This document shows positions 37,501 through 46,752 of a stretch of 61,901 bases of DNA, in pieces; position 1 is the first letter of the stretch, and the number at the start of each line of letters is the position of its first letter. The stretch comes from Phenylobacterium sp. GTDB lineage: Bacteria > Pseudomonadota > Alphaproteobacteria > Caulobacterales > Caulobacteraceae. Where the stretch lies: NCBI RefSeq assembly GCF_030697925.1, contig NZ_JAUYOJ010000227.1, forward strand, positions 1 to 61,901, given 5' to 3'. The translations under genes and the position numbers were made by a program. The notes beneath the pieces are model-generated. The model was given only the letters and a program-made list of their open reading frames with translations. It searched no databases and was not told where the DNA came from.

Positions 37501-39407
37501 GCGACGTGTTCGGCAACGGCATGCTGCTCTCGACCCAAATCCGGCTGCAGGCGGCCTTCGACCACCGCCACATCTTCATCGACCCCGATCCGGACATCGC
37601 CGCCGCCTACAAGGAGCGCGAGCGGATGTTCGCCCTGCCACGCTCGTCCTGGGACGACTACGACCGCAAGAAGATATCCAAGGGCGGGGGGATATTCCCG
37701 CGCAGCCTGAAGTCGATCCCGCTCAGCCGCGAGATCAAGGCCCTGCTGGGCGTCGAGGCCGACAGCCTGACCCCGGCAGAACTGATGCACGCCATCCTCA
37801 AGGCGCCGGCCGAGCTGCTCTATGTCGGCGGCATCGGCACCTATGTAAAGGCGCGCCATGAGACCCATATCGAGGTCGGCGACAAGGCCAACGACGCCAT
37901 CCGCGTCAACGCCGACGAGCTCAAGGTCAAGGTGATCGGCGAGGGCGCCAATCTCGGCCTCACCCAGGCCGGCCGCATCGCGTTCGCGCTGAAGGGCGGG
38001 CGGATCAACACCGACGCCATCGACAATTCCGCCGGGGTCGATTCCTCCGACCACGAGGTCAATATCAAGATCCTCACCGGCATGCTGGAGCGCAACGGGG
38101 TCTTCAACCGGCCCAAGCGCGACAAGCTGCTGAAGTCGATGACCGAGGATGTCGGCCGCCACGTGCTGACCCACAACTACGACCAGACCCTGGCGCTCTC
38201 GCTGATGGACCAGGACGCCCCGGGCGAGCTGGAACCGCACGCCCGGTTCATGAGTCTGTTGGAATCCCGCGGCCAGCTCGACCGCGCGGTGGAGGGCCTG
38301 CCCGACAACAATGCCATCGCCGAGCGTCGCCAGGCCGGCAAGGGGCTGACCCGGCCGGAAGAGGCCATCCTGCTGGCCTATGGCAAGCTGGAGCTCAAGC
38401 GGCACATGGTCGAGAGCGAGGTCCCGGACGACCCGTTCTTCGAGGATGTCCTGGAGGGCTATTTCCCCAAGGGGGTGCGCAGGTTCGACGAGGCCCTGCG
38501 CCGCCACCGCCTGCGCCGCGAGATCATCACCACCGTGACGGCCAACGACGTCATCAACCGTTGCGGACCGTCCTTCCCCGAACGGCTGATGGCCGCGGCC
38601 TCCTGCGACGTGACCGCCTTCATCACCGCCTATGAGGCGGCCAAGGCGGTGCTGGGCCTCCCGGCCCTGTGGAACCAGGTCTCGGCCCTGGACGGCAAGA
38701 TCCCGGCGGCGGGCCAGATGGCCCTCTACCGGCGCCTGGCCTACACCCTGCGCGGCGAGACCTTCTGGCTGGCCCGCCGCGCGGCCCGCTCCGGCGGTGG
38801 GGTCGATGCCCTGGTCAAGCGCTACGGCCCCGGCGCGGCGACGCTCAAGAAGCTGATCCCGGAGGTCCTCTCCCCGGTCGAACGCGAGCGCCTGGAGACC
38901 CAGGTGGCTCGCATGATCGAGGCCGGCGCGCCCGAGGACCTGGCCCGCCCGGTCGCCAACCTGCAGCCGCTCACCACCGCCGTCGACCTGGTCGACCTGG
39001 CCGACGCCTCAAGCTGGGCCCTGGCCAACGTCGCCCGGCTCTATCACCAGGTCGGACGCGTCTTCGCCTTCGACCGCCTTCGCGCCGCAGCCGGCGGATT
39101 CACGGCCGGCGACAGCTTCGAGCGCACCGCCGTGCGGCGCCTGGTGGAGGACCTGCTGGCCGAACAGGCCGCGGTCACCCGGGCGATCATGGCCTTCGCC
39201 GGGAACGCCCAGGCGGGCGAAAGCGTCGAGACCGCCCAGGCCGCCATCGGCTCCTGGACCGCCCTGCGCCGCGACCTCGCCGAGGCCGCCCGCAAGTCGG
39301 TGGAGGAGATCGAGGCGGCCGGCGGCGGCTGGAGCTTCGCCAAGCTCACCATCGCCAACGCCGCCCTGCGCGAACTGGCGAGCGCGGAGGTGGGGAAGAA
39401 GCGGTAG
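34563..39407 (+). CDS. NAD-specific glutamate dehydrogenase, large (180-kDa) class
   Basis: 1614 residues, the length of the L_180 class that converts glutamate and NAD to 2-oxoglutarate and ammonia. The N-terminal half holds ACT-like regulatory modules ([29 protein letters not shown]). The catalytic core, about residues 720-1230, has [38 protein letters not shown] with the substrate Lys. The NAD domain follows ([27 protein letters not shown]). A helical C-terminal region ends the chain. A GTG start with GGAGG 5 nt upstream is clear. It runs convergently to purH. Confidence 0.97.
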   Translation: [1614 protein letters not shown]

Positions 39408-39422
39408 GGCCAGCCCGGTGAG

Positions 39423-41036
39423 CTAGTGCCGGAACACCCGCACGCCAGTGAAGGCCATGGCCAGGCCGGCGGCGTCGGCGGCGTCGATCACCTCCTGGTC
39501 GCGGATCGAGCCGCCCGGCTGGATCACAGCGGTCGCGCCAGCTTCCGCGGCTTGAAGCAGACCGTCGGCGAAGGGGAAGAAGGCGTCGGAGGCGCAGGCC
39601 GAGCCCTTGGCCAGCGACGCCGGCAAGCCCGCGGCCTCCGCCGCCTCGCCCGCCCGCAGGGCCGCGATCCGCGCCGAGTCCTTGCGGTTCATCTGGCCCG
39701 CGCCGATCCCCGCGGTCTGGCCATCCTTGGCGTAGACGATGGCGTTGGACTTGACGTGCTTGGCCACGGTGAAGGCGAACAGCATGTCGGCGATCTCGGC
39801 CGGCGTCGGCTGGCGCCTGGTGACGATCTTGAGGTCGGCGGCGGTGATGTGGGCGGTGTCGCGGCTCTGCACCAGGAAGCCGCCAGCCACCTGCTTGTAG
39901 GCGTCGCCCGCCGCGCGCGGATCGGGCAGGCCGCCGGTCAGCAACAGGCGCAGGTCCTTCTTCTTGGCGAAGAGCGCGATGGCGTCCTCGTCGGCCTCGG
40001 GGGCCACCACCACCTCGGTGAAGACCTTGATGATCTCCCGGGCGGCGGCGGCGTCCAGCCGGCGATTGACCGCCACGATGCCGCCGAAGGCCGAGACCGG
40101 ATCACACTGCAGGGCGCGCTCATAGGCGCTCTTCAGGTCCGAGCCCAGGGCCACGCCGCAGGGATTGGCGTGCTTGATGATCGCCACGGCGGCGGCCGAC
40201 GCAGGGTCGAACTCGGCCACCAGCTCGATGGCCGCGTCGGTGTCGGCGATGTTGTTGTAGCTGAGCGCCTTGCCCTGCATCTGGCGGGCGGTGGCGACGC
40301 CGATGCGCGGGGTCTCCTCGGCGTAGAAGGCCGCGGCCTGATGCGGGTTCTCGCCATAGCGCATGGTCTGGACCAGCTTGCCGGCGAAGGCGCGGCGGGT
40401 GGGGGCGGCCTCGCCCAGCGACCTGGCGAACCAGGCCGAGATGGCCGCGTCATAGGCCGCGGTGCGGGCATAGGCGCGCGCCGCCAGCTTCTTCCGCAGG
40501 TCGAGGCTCGTGCCGCCGTCAGCCTTGAGCTCGGCTAGCACCTCTTCCAGGTCGGCGATCTCGGTGCAGATGGCCACATAGCCGTGGTTCTTGGCCGCCG
40601 AGCGCACCATGGCCGGGCCGCCGATGTCGATGTTCTCGACGCAGTCCTCGAAGGAGCCGCCCTTCGCCACCGTGGCCTCGAACGGATAGAGGTTCACATA
40701 GACGATATCGATGGCGCCGATGCCGTGGTCGGCCATGGCCTTGGCGTGGTCGGGCGCGTCGCGCACCCCCAACAACCCGCCATGCACGATGGGGTGCAGG
40801 GTCTTCACTCGCCCGTCCATCATCTCGGGAAAGCCGGTCAGGTCCGAGACGTCCTTCACCGCCAGGCCGGCGGCGGCGATGGCGGCGCGCGTGCCGCCCG
40901 TGGAAACCAGCTCGACGCCCAGTTCGGCCAGGACCTTGGCGGCCTCGACCAGGCCGGTCTTGTCGGAAACCGAGATCAGGGCGCGCTTGGGCGCGACACG
41001 GTCGGGGGCGGGCGGGAAATTCGGCGCGGCGGGCAC
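39423..41036 (-). CDS. purH: Bifunctional AICAR formyltransferase/IMP cyclohydrolase
   Basis: PurH carries out the last two steps of de novo IMP synthesis, using 10-formyl-tetrahydrofolate. The 537 residues have an N-terminal MGS-like cyclohydrolase domain ([32 protein letters not shown]) and a C-terminal formyltransferase ([22 protein letters not shown]). The GTG at 41036 has AGGAG 6 nt upstream. A ZTP riboswitch lies just upstream, so expression should rise when the substrate-derived alarmone ZTP/ZMP accumulates. Confidence 0.98.
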   Translation of the reverse strand: MPAAPNFPPAPDRVAPKRALISVSDKTGLVEAAKVLAELGVELVSTGGTRAAIAAAGLAVKDVSDLTGFPEMMDGRVKTLHPIVHGGLLGVRDAPDHAKAMADHGIGAIDIVYVNLYPFEATVAKGGSFEDCVENIDIGGPAMVRSAAKNHGYVAICTEIADLEEVLAELKADGGTSLDLRKKLAARAYARTAAYDAAISAWFARSLGEAAPTRRAFAGKLVQTMRYGENPHQAAAFYAEETPRIGVATARQMQGKALSYNNIADTDAAIELVAEFDPASAAAVAIIKHANPCGVALGSDLKSAYERALQCDPVSAFGGIVAVNRRLDAAAAREIIKVFTEVVVAPEADEDAIALFAKKKDLRLLLTGGLPDPRAAGDAYKQVAGGFLVQSRDTAHITAADLKIVTRRQPTPAEIADMLFAFTVAKHVKSNAIVYAKDGQTAGIGAGQMNRKDSARIAALRAGEAAEAAGLPASLAKGSACASDAFFPFADGLLQAAEAGATAVIQPGGSIRDQEVIDAADAAGLAMAFTGVRVFRH

Positions 41037-41061
41037 GGCAGTCTCCTGATGCGTTTCAAGG

Positions 41062-41137
41062 AAATTGCCCAGGCGAGCGGCATATGAGATTCCGCGCTCC
41101 CCGGTGGTCGCCCACCTTCATTCGCCAGTCACACGGA
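41062..41137 (-). ncRNA. ZMP/ZTP riboswitch (pfl motif)
   Basis: On the minus strand the region shows the conserved blocks of the pfl motif in order: GACTGGCG (41130-41123), GACCACCGGGGAGCG (about 41109-41095) and GCCGCTCGCCTGGGCA (41081-41066). The last block is the hallmark of the aptamer core. It ends about 20 nt before the purH ribosome binding site and no terminator follows, so control is probably at translation. It senses ZMP/ZTP, the purine intermediate that accumulates when folate one-carbon units run short. Confidence 0.88.
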
Positions 41138-41200
41138 ATGGCGGCGGCATAGGCCCGGAGCGGCGTCAGGTCAATCCAGCAGCGGATTGACAGCGCATTG

Positions 41201-42931
41201 TCACTGTGGCGGCGGCCAGATGTCGGCGGCGGCGAGTTTCCAGCGGATGCGGGCGCCGGTTTCAACCCGGGCCTGGCCGCGCAGGACGACCTGTTGGGCT
41301 CGCCTGGGCTGGCTATCCTGGAAAAAGACCGAGGGCTCCACCGAGGCGTCGTTGGCGTCGTTGCGCAGCCACCAGCCGTGCTCCTGGTCGCCCGCCTGCA
41401 AGAGGACGCTCTTGCCGTCGCGGGCCAGGCTGGCCTTGACGTCCGGGTGCAGGTGGAAGCGCACGGTGAAGGGCACGAAGCGGCGGCCGGCCTCGCCCAG
41501 GTCGACGCCGGGCCGGGCCGGGAGGAAGCGGTCCTCGCCGCGCAGCTCGTCGGCGGCGAGGTCGAGATAGAGCCGGCGCTCGTGACGCAGGCCGAACCGC
41601 CTGGCCCAGCCATCATGGGCCAGCTCCAGCCAGACCGCCCCTTCGGCCTCCTGCCTCCGGGCGTCGACGGCGTCATAGGCGCCCACCAGCCGCGGCCCCA
41701 GCACCCCGGCGCGGAACCCGCCCAGCGGCGCGCCGCAGGCCTGGTCGCCGAGGGTGGCGGTCGAGCCGGCGTCCGCCGTCCGCAGGGCCGGGGGGCCCAC
41801 CGCATCGGGCGACCAGGCGCATGCCACGATCACCCGACGGCCGCCGATCAGCAGCTCCATGGCCAGGGGTTGAGCGCAGGCGGTGACGCTCCACGGCCCT
41901 CGGGCCGGCGGGCCGGCGTCGGCGATCACCTGCAGGCTGCGGCCCTCCAGTCGCTGGTAGCCGTTGCGCGCCGTGGGCAGCTTGGCCGAGGCGCCCTCGC
42001 TGGCCCGGGCGGCGGACACATAGGCGGCGGTTCCGCCCTCGCCGCCCTGCAGGTCAGGCAGGCCGCCGTCGGCCAAGGTGAAGAAGCGCACCGCGCCGGC
42101 CAGCCGGTCGATGGCCCGCAGCATCTCGTCGGGCGGGGCGATCCCTCGATGCACCAGGGCCTCGTCCAGGGCCTGCAGGTCGAACAGCAGTTCCAAGGCC
42201 GCGCGTGGGCAGCGCGAGGCGTGCCCGCCGTCCGGCCGCACCGTCACCGGCAGGACGCGTTGCAGCCGCGACAATCCCTTGGCGATCAGGTCCTCCCCGG
42301 CGTCGCCCGCCAGCGCGCCGCCGGCCAGGGCCGCGGAGCAGGCGCGCTCGGCGGCGCGCACCGGTCCGTCGATCAGGCCCGCCAGGTGCCGCGCCTGGCG
42401 GGCCAGGTCCTGGGCGATCAGTCCGGCCTCGGCGTCCGAGGCCTTGGCGCTGATGGCCTTGGCCGCGCAGGCCAGATTGAACACCCGCCGCTCCAGCACC
42501 TCGGGCGACCAGGCGAAGCCGTTCCAGCGGCCGAACAGCCGCCGCCAGTCCAGGGTCAGCCGCAAGGCCTCGGCCGCGCCGTCGTCGCCCACGGCGATCA
42601 GGTCGCGGCTCCAGTCGAACCGGTGCAGGGCCGCGGCGAAGCGGCGGGACGGGCTGGGCCGGTCCCAGGGATCGCCGCCCACCCCGGCCTCCAGGCTGGC
42701 GCCGCCGAACTCGAAACGTCCGGCCAGGATGCGCCGTCCAGCGGCCAGATCGGCCGGGCGAGGATCCTTGGGTTCGCCGGCCAGGCCCTCGGCCCTCGGG
42801 CGCGACAGCAGCCAGCGGTGCAGCCCGGTCCCGGCCCATTCGCGGCGAAGCGCGCGGCGTCCGCCCTCCGCCAGGGCCAGGGCCCAGGCGCCGCCGGGTG
42901 TGTCGAAGATCGCCGGAGGGCCGCCGGCCAA
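41201..42931 (-). CDS. Heparinase II/III family protein
   Basis: 576 residues. An N-terminal alpha-toroid-like region (residues 1-320, with RFAAALHRFDWSRDLIA) and a C-terminal beta-sandwich (RLYLDLAADELRGEDRFLPARPG, FTVRFHLHPDVKASLARDGKSVLLQ) follow the polysaccharide-lyase 8/12-like layout. There is no signal peptide, and the start is a TTG five nt after the rpe stop codon. The order purH, heparinase, rpe, rsmB suggests an operon. The substrate is unknown. Confidence 0.9.
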   Translation of the reverse strand: MAGGPPAIFDTPGGAWALALAEGGRRALRREWAGTGLHRWLLSRPRAEGLAGEPKDPRPADLAAGRRILAGRFEFGGASLEAGVGGDPWDRPSPSRRFAAALHRFDWSRDLIAVGDDGAAEALRLTLDWRRLFGRWNGFAWSPEVLERRVFNLACAAKAISAKASDAEAGLIAQDLARQARHLAGLIDGPVRAAERACSAALAGGALAGDAGEDLIAKGLSRLQRVLPVTVRPDGGHASRCPRAALELLFDLQALDEALVHRGIAPPDEMLRAIDRLAGAVRFFTLADGGLPDLQGGEGGTAAYVSAARASEGASAKLPTARNGYQRLEGRSLQVIADAGPPARGPWSVTACAQPLAMELLIGGRRVIVACAWSPDAVGPPALRTADAGSTATLGDQACGAPLGGFRAGVLGPRLVGAYDAVDARRQEAEGAVWLELAHDGWARRFGLRHERRLYLDLAADELRGEDRFLPARPGVDLGEAGRRFVPFTVRFHLHPDVKASLARDGKSVLLQAGDQEHGWWLRNDANDASVEPSVFFQDSQPRRAQQVVLRGQARVETGARIRWKLAAADIWPPPQ

Positions 42932-42935
42932 GACC

Positions 42936-43598
42936 CTAGCCGCCCTTCAGCGCGCGGATATTGCCGGCATAGGCCTCGGGGCCGCCCTTGAACACGGCGG
43001 TGCCGGCCACCAGCGCCGTGGCGCCCGCGGCCACGCAGAGCGGGGCGGTCTCCACGGTCACCCCGCCATCGACTTCCAACTCGATCGGCCGGCCGGTCTC
43101 GTCGATCATCTTGCGCAGGCGCTCGATCTTCCTGAGCTGCGAATGCATGAACTTCTGGCCGCCGAAGCCCGGATTGATCGACATGACCAGGATCAGGTCG
43201 ACCTCGTCCATCATCCACTGGATGACGCTGGGATCCGTGGAGGGGTTGAACACGACCCCCGCCTTGGCGCCCAGCTCGCGAATGCGTTTCAGGGTCCGGT
43301 TGAGGTGCGGACCGCTCTCGGGATGGACGCTGATGATGTCGGCGCCGGCCTGGGCGAAGGCCTCGAGATAGGGGTCCACCGGGGCGATCATCAGGTGGAC
43401 GTCGAAGGGGATCTTGGCGTGCGGGCGCAGGGCTTTGACGATGTCGGGACCGAGCGTGATGTTGGGCACGAAATGACCGTCCATGACGTCCACATGCACC
43501 CAGTCTGCGCCGGCCGCCTCGATGGCGGCGACCTCCTGGCCCAGCTTGGCGAAGTCCGAGGCCAGGATGGACGGGGCGATGATCGGAGCGCGGGTCAT
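42936..43598 (-). CDS. rpe: Ribulose-phosphate 3-epimerase
   Basis: Rpe interconverts ribulose 5-phosphate and xylulose 5-phosphate. The 220 residues form a TIM barrel: IIAPSILASDFAKLGQEV, WVHVDVMDGHFVPNITLGP, HLMIAPVDPYLEAF, VMSINPGFGGQKF and EVDGGV. The ATG at 43598 fits the family; a start at 43634 would add unmatched residues. It lies 47 nt downstream of rsmB. Confidence 0.98.
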   Translation of the reverse strand: MTRAPIIAPSILASDFAKLGQEVAAIEAAGADWVHVDVMDGHFVPNITLGPDIVKALRPHAKIPFDVHLMIAPVDPYLEAFAQAGADIISVHPESGPHLNRTLKRIRELGAKAGVVFNPSTDPSVIQWMMDEVDLILVMSINPGFGGQKFMHSQLRKIERLRKMIDETGRPIELEVDGGVTVETAPLCVAAGATALVAGTAVFKGGPEAYAGNIRALKGG

Positions 43599-43645
43599 GA
43601 TCCTCGACTTAGCCAAGCCCGGCCGTCGCGCCAACCGACATTTCG

Positions 43646-44929
43646 TCAGGCGTTACGGGTGAACCGGGCCACGTAGAAGCCGTCCTGCCCGCCCGGCCGC
43701 TGGTGGGGCAGCAGCCGCAGCGTCCCGTCGGCCAGCCGGCTGGCCTCCGGCGCGCCGCCCTCGCCGGGCGCGACGGGTGATAGCGACAAGCCGGGATGGC
43801 GCGCCAGGAAGCCCGCGACCTGGCCCTCGCCCTCCTCGGGCTCCAGCGAACAGACGCAGTAGACCAGCCGCCCGCCGACCTTGGTGCGCCGCGCCGCGGA
43901 GTCCAGCAGGCGCGCCTGCACCCCGGCCAGGGCGGCCACGTCGCCGGGGCGGGCGGCCCACAGAACGTCGGGATGGCGGCGATAGGTGCCGGTGGCGCTG
44001 CAGGGGGCGTCCAACAGCACGGCGTCGAACTCGCGGGTGTCGGCCCAGTCGCCGGCCTCGGCGGCGGTGACCTCGGCGCCGAGCCCCATGCGTTGCAGGT
44101 TCTCGCTCACCCGCACCAGGCGCGCGGCGGAACGGTCGATGGCCGTGACGGTGGCCCCCGCCGCAGCCAACTGCAGGGTCTTGCCGCCGGGCGCGGCGCA
44201 CATGTCGAGGGCGGTCTCGCCGGGCTTGACGTCCAGCAGGCGCGCGGGGATGGCGGCGCTGGCGTCCTGCACCCACCAGGAGCCGGCCTCATAGGCGGGC
44301 CAGGCGGCCACGTCACCCTTGCGGGCGGTGCGCAGGGTCCCGCCGGGCAAGGCCTCAGCCTCGAGCTCGGCGGCCAGGGCCTCGAGCCCTTCGGCCGACC
44401 GGGCCGACAGGTCGGTGGCCGGTTCGTCGGCGATCAGGGCGGCCATGTCGTGCGCCGCCTGGGGTCCGAAGGCCGCGCTCCAGCGGGCGTACAGCCAGCC
44501 CGGGGCCAGGGATTCGGGTTCGTCCAGGTTCGGCGGCTCGCGCAGCAGGCCGCGCAGCACGGCGTTGACCAGGCCCTTGAAGGCCCGGGTCGAGGAATGG
44601 CTGGCCGCCAGGTCGACGCTGGTGGTGACCGCGGCGAAGGCGGGGGTGTCCAGCACGAAGGCCTGGATCACCCCGATCCGCAGGATGTTGCGCACCGCGT
44701 CCGGCGGGGCCTTGGCGAGCTTGGCGTCGAGCGCCCGATCGACGGCGCCGAGCCGGCGCAGGGTGGCCATGGCGAGCGCCATGGCGAAGCCCCGGTCGCG
44801 GGGCGGCAGGGCGCCGAAGGCCGGGCGGTTGAGCGCTTCGTCCAAGCCCGCGCGGCGCGCCAGGCTGGCCGAAAGGATGTCGAGGGCCGCGCGGCGGGCC
44901 GGCAGGCCGAGGTCGGTGTCTGTGGTCAC
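43646..44929 (-). CDS. rsmB: 16S rRNA (cytosine(967)-C5)-methyltransferase
   Basis: 427 residues from a GTG start. The N-terminal NusB-like RNA-binding domain (residues 10-140) is followed by the SAM-dependent methyltransferase with LDMCAAPGGKTLQLA, LLDAPCSATGTYRRHPDVLWA (catalytic PC) and LVYCVCSLEPEEGEGQV (second Cys). RsmB methylates C967 of 16S rRNA. It is divergent from the DUF1674 gene. Confidence 0.96.
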   Translation of the reverse strand: MTTDTDLGLPARRAALDILSASLARRAGLDEALNRPAFGALPPRDRGFAMALAMATLRRLGAVDRALDAKLAKAPPDAVRNILRIGVIQAFVLDTPAFAAVTTSVDLAASHSSTRAFKGLVNAVLRGLLREPPNLDEPESLAPGWLYARWSAAFGPQAAHDMAALIADEPATDLSARSAEGLEALAAELEAEALPGGTLRTARKGDVAAWPAYEAGSWWVQDASAAIPARLLDVKPGETALDMCAAPGGKTLQLAAAGATVTAIDRSAARLVRVSENLQRMGLGAEVTAAEAGDWADTREFDAVLLDAPCSATGTYRRHPDVLWAARPGDVAALAGVQARLLDSAARRTKVGGRLVYCVCSLEPEEGEGQVAGFLARHPGLSLSPVAPGEGGAPEASRLADGTLRLLPHQRPGGQDGFYVARFTRNA

Positions 44930-45011
44930 CGGCGCGGCGTGCCCCCAAAGAAGCGGCGACGCAAGCCCGCCGATGCTGGCGAACGGTCGACGAAAGCCCT
45001 AAATTCGACCC

Positions 45012-45212
45012 ATGACCGATCAGACCCCGCCGAACGCCGCGCCGGACAAGGCGCTCACCCCCGCCGCCCGCCGGGCGCTGGAAGAAGCCGCCGCGCGCCA
45101 TGCGGTCGAGGCCGAGGCCGCCGAACGCGCCGCCGAGCTGGGCGGTCCCAAGGGCCCCGAACCCACGCGCTTCGGCGACTGGGAGCGCAAGGGCATAGCG
45201 GTTGATTTTTAA
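45012..45212 (+). CDS. DUF1674 (SDHAF4-like) protein
   Basis: 66 residues ending in [17 protein letters not shown], the diagnostic DUF1674 C-terminus. Eukaryotic homologues (SDHAF4) assist assembly of succinate dehydrogenase by protecting FAD-bound SdhA. The bacterial role is inferred from that. The N-terminal part is helical and Ala/Glu-rich. Confidence 0.93.
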   Translation: MTDQTPPNAAPDKALTPAARRALEEAAARHAVEAEAAERAAELGGPKGPEPTRFGDWERKGIAVDF

Positions 45213-45301
45213 CCCTAACGCTCCCGCCTGAGGGGCAAGCGGTCGCGAGGTGGCCGCCCCGCGCCTAGGTTCCGCTCGAAGTCTTGTGTGCGGAGGCGGT
45301 C

Positions 45302-45967
45302 ATGCGTCGGATCTTGAGCGCGGTTGTCGGTCTAACCCTGGTGAGCGGCGCGAGCTCCGCCGTCGCCCAGGACCGCTACCCCGAGCTGATGGGCGGGCCG
45401 GGACAGGGTCCCAGCCACCGCTACGGTGAGCGCTACGAACAGGGCGGCTACGCCGACGACCGCCGGATGGCCTATGCCGAGCGCAGCATCCAGGACGAGG
45501 AATACGACAGCGGCTGGCGCGGGCGTTATGTGGACCCAGATCGCGTCCCAGACCGCTACGGCCCGTCCGACCATGAGCGCCGCTATGTCGAGGCGCCGCG
45601 CTACGACCATGGCCGCGAGCGCACTCGAGGCTACGGCTACCAGATCCCGACCTATGGCTACGCCTCGCAGAACTACGGCTGGCCGGGCGCGGCCTGTCGC
45701 TCGACCTGCGGCGGCCGCGTCGCGGGCGAGATCGGTGTCCACCCCGGCTTCTTCTACGATTACGGCGGCGTCGGCGGTTACATGGACGGCGGCGGCTATG
45801 GCGGGGGCGGGGGCTACGCCGTCGTCGGAGCGGGCGCCTTCGCCGGCGCTTCGTCGCGGGCCTCAGCCTCGGCCGTCTCGTCCTCGCGCGTCAATGTCGG
45901 CATCGGCGGCCGCGGCGGCCACCACGGCGGCGGCTGCAAGGGCGGCTGCGGCGGCGGCAAGCACTAA
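45302..45967 (+). CDS. Secreted glycine/tyrosine-rich protein
   Basis: 221 residues. A clear signal peptide (RRILSAVVGLTLVSGASSAVAQ) precedes a low-complexity mature region rich in Tyr, Arg, Gly and Asp (RYGPSDHERRYVEAPRY). It ends in Gly/Ser-rich repeats with paired Cys (GGCKGGCGGG). The ATG at 45302 with GGAGG 5 nt upstream is chosen over an upstream TTG. No family is recognised; an envelope or surface role is likely. It shares a stop tetranucleotide with pyrF. Confidence 0.8.
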   Translation: MRRILSAVVGLTLVSGASSAVAQDRYPELMGGPGQGPSHRYGERYEQGGYADDRRMAYAERSIQDEEYDSGWRGRYVDPDRVPDRYGPSDHERRYVEAPRYDHGRERTRGYGYQIPTYGYASQNYGWPGAACRSTCGGRVAGEIGVHPGFFYDYGGVGGYMDGGGYGGGGGYAVVGAGAFAGASSRASASAVSSSRVNVGIGGRGGHHGGGCKGGCGGGKH

Positions 45968-46677
45968 GCCCCGAACATCTCGGCCGCCACCCGCAGGGCC
46001 GCCTCGCGCGGGTCGTTGGCGGCGCTGATCGGGCGGCCGCAGACGATGTGGCTGGCCCCGGCCTTCAGCGCCTCGGCGGGCGTGGCGGCGCGGGCCTGGT
46101 CGTTCTTGGCCGACCAGTCGGGGCGGACGCCCGGCGTCACCACCAGGAAGTCCTTGCCGCCGATGGCGCGGGCCAGGGCCGCCTCGTGCGGGCTGGCGAT
46201 CACCCCGTCGCAGCCGGCCTTCACCGCATGATGGATGCGCCGCTCGACCAACTGGCGGGCGGTCTCGGTGAAGCCCATCTCGATCAGGTCGGGATCGGCC
46301 AGGCTGGTCAGGACGGTGACGCCCAGGATCTTCAGCGACGAACGGCCCTTGCCGCGCACCGCGGCCTCCATGACCTGAGGCTCGGCGTGGACGGTCAGGA
46401 AGTCGCAGCCAGTGTCGGCCAGGACGCTGGCGGCCCGCTGCACCGTGGTGCCGATGTCGTGCAGCTTCCAGTCCAGGAACACCTGCTTGCCCTGGCCCTT
46501 CAGCTCGCGGGCCAGGCCCATGCCGCCGCCGGTGGCGAACAGTTCCAGCCCCACCTTGTAGAAGCTCACCGCGTCGCCCAACGCCGCGACGAGGGCGCAG
46601 GCCTCCTCCACCGTCGGAAGGTCCAGCGGCACGATCAGGCGGGGATCGCAGCGGACGGCGGCGGCGGCGAGGCTCAT
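45964..46677 (-). CDS. pyrF: Orotidine 5'-phosphate decarboxylase
   Basis: PyrF decarboxylates OMP to UMP, the last step of pyrimidine synthesis. The 237 residues show LIVPLDLPTVEEACALV, SFYKVGLELF, VFLDWKLHDIGTTV (catalytic Lys-x-His-Asp), TVHAEPQVMEAA and VVTPGVRPDWS. The ATG at 46677 has GGAG 6 nt upstream; 46689 and 46710 are alternatives. It is divergent from MarC. Confidence 0.97.
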   Translation of the reverse strand: MSLAAAAVRCDPRLIVPLDLPTVEEACALVAALGDAVSFYKVGLELFATGGGMGLARELKGQGKQVFLDWKLHDIGTTVQRAASVLADTGCDFLTVHAEPQVMEAAVRGKGRSSLKILGVTVLTSLADPDLIEMGFTETARQLVERRIHHAVKAGCDGVIASPHEAALARAIGGKDFLVVTPGVRPDWSAKNDQARAATPAEALKAGASHIVCGRPISAANDPREAALRVAAEMFGA

Positions 46678-46752
46678 GGCGGGCTCCATGCAGGGGCGCG
46701 CGACCTCCAAAGCGGAGTTCGGCGCGGCGTCGAATTGGGCTAAGACCCAGCC

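Noticed and set aside
35355..38507. Antisense open frame of 1050 codons opposite the glutamate dehydrogenase
   Set aside because: It has the Gly/Val/Asp/Leu-rich shadow composition, no domain and no ribosome binding site; the sense gene is certain.
41198..42991. 597-codon plus-strand frame opposite the heparinase gene
   Set aside because: Shadow composition (Gln/Gly/Ala/Arg-rich), no family.
45012..45212. DUF1674 gene as a random small frame
   Set aside because: Rejected as noise explanation: the C-terminal motif is diagnostic, so it is kept as a real gene.
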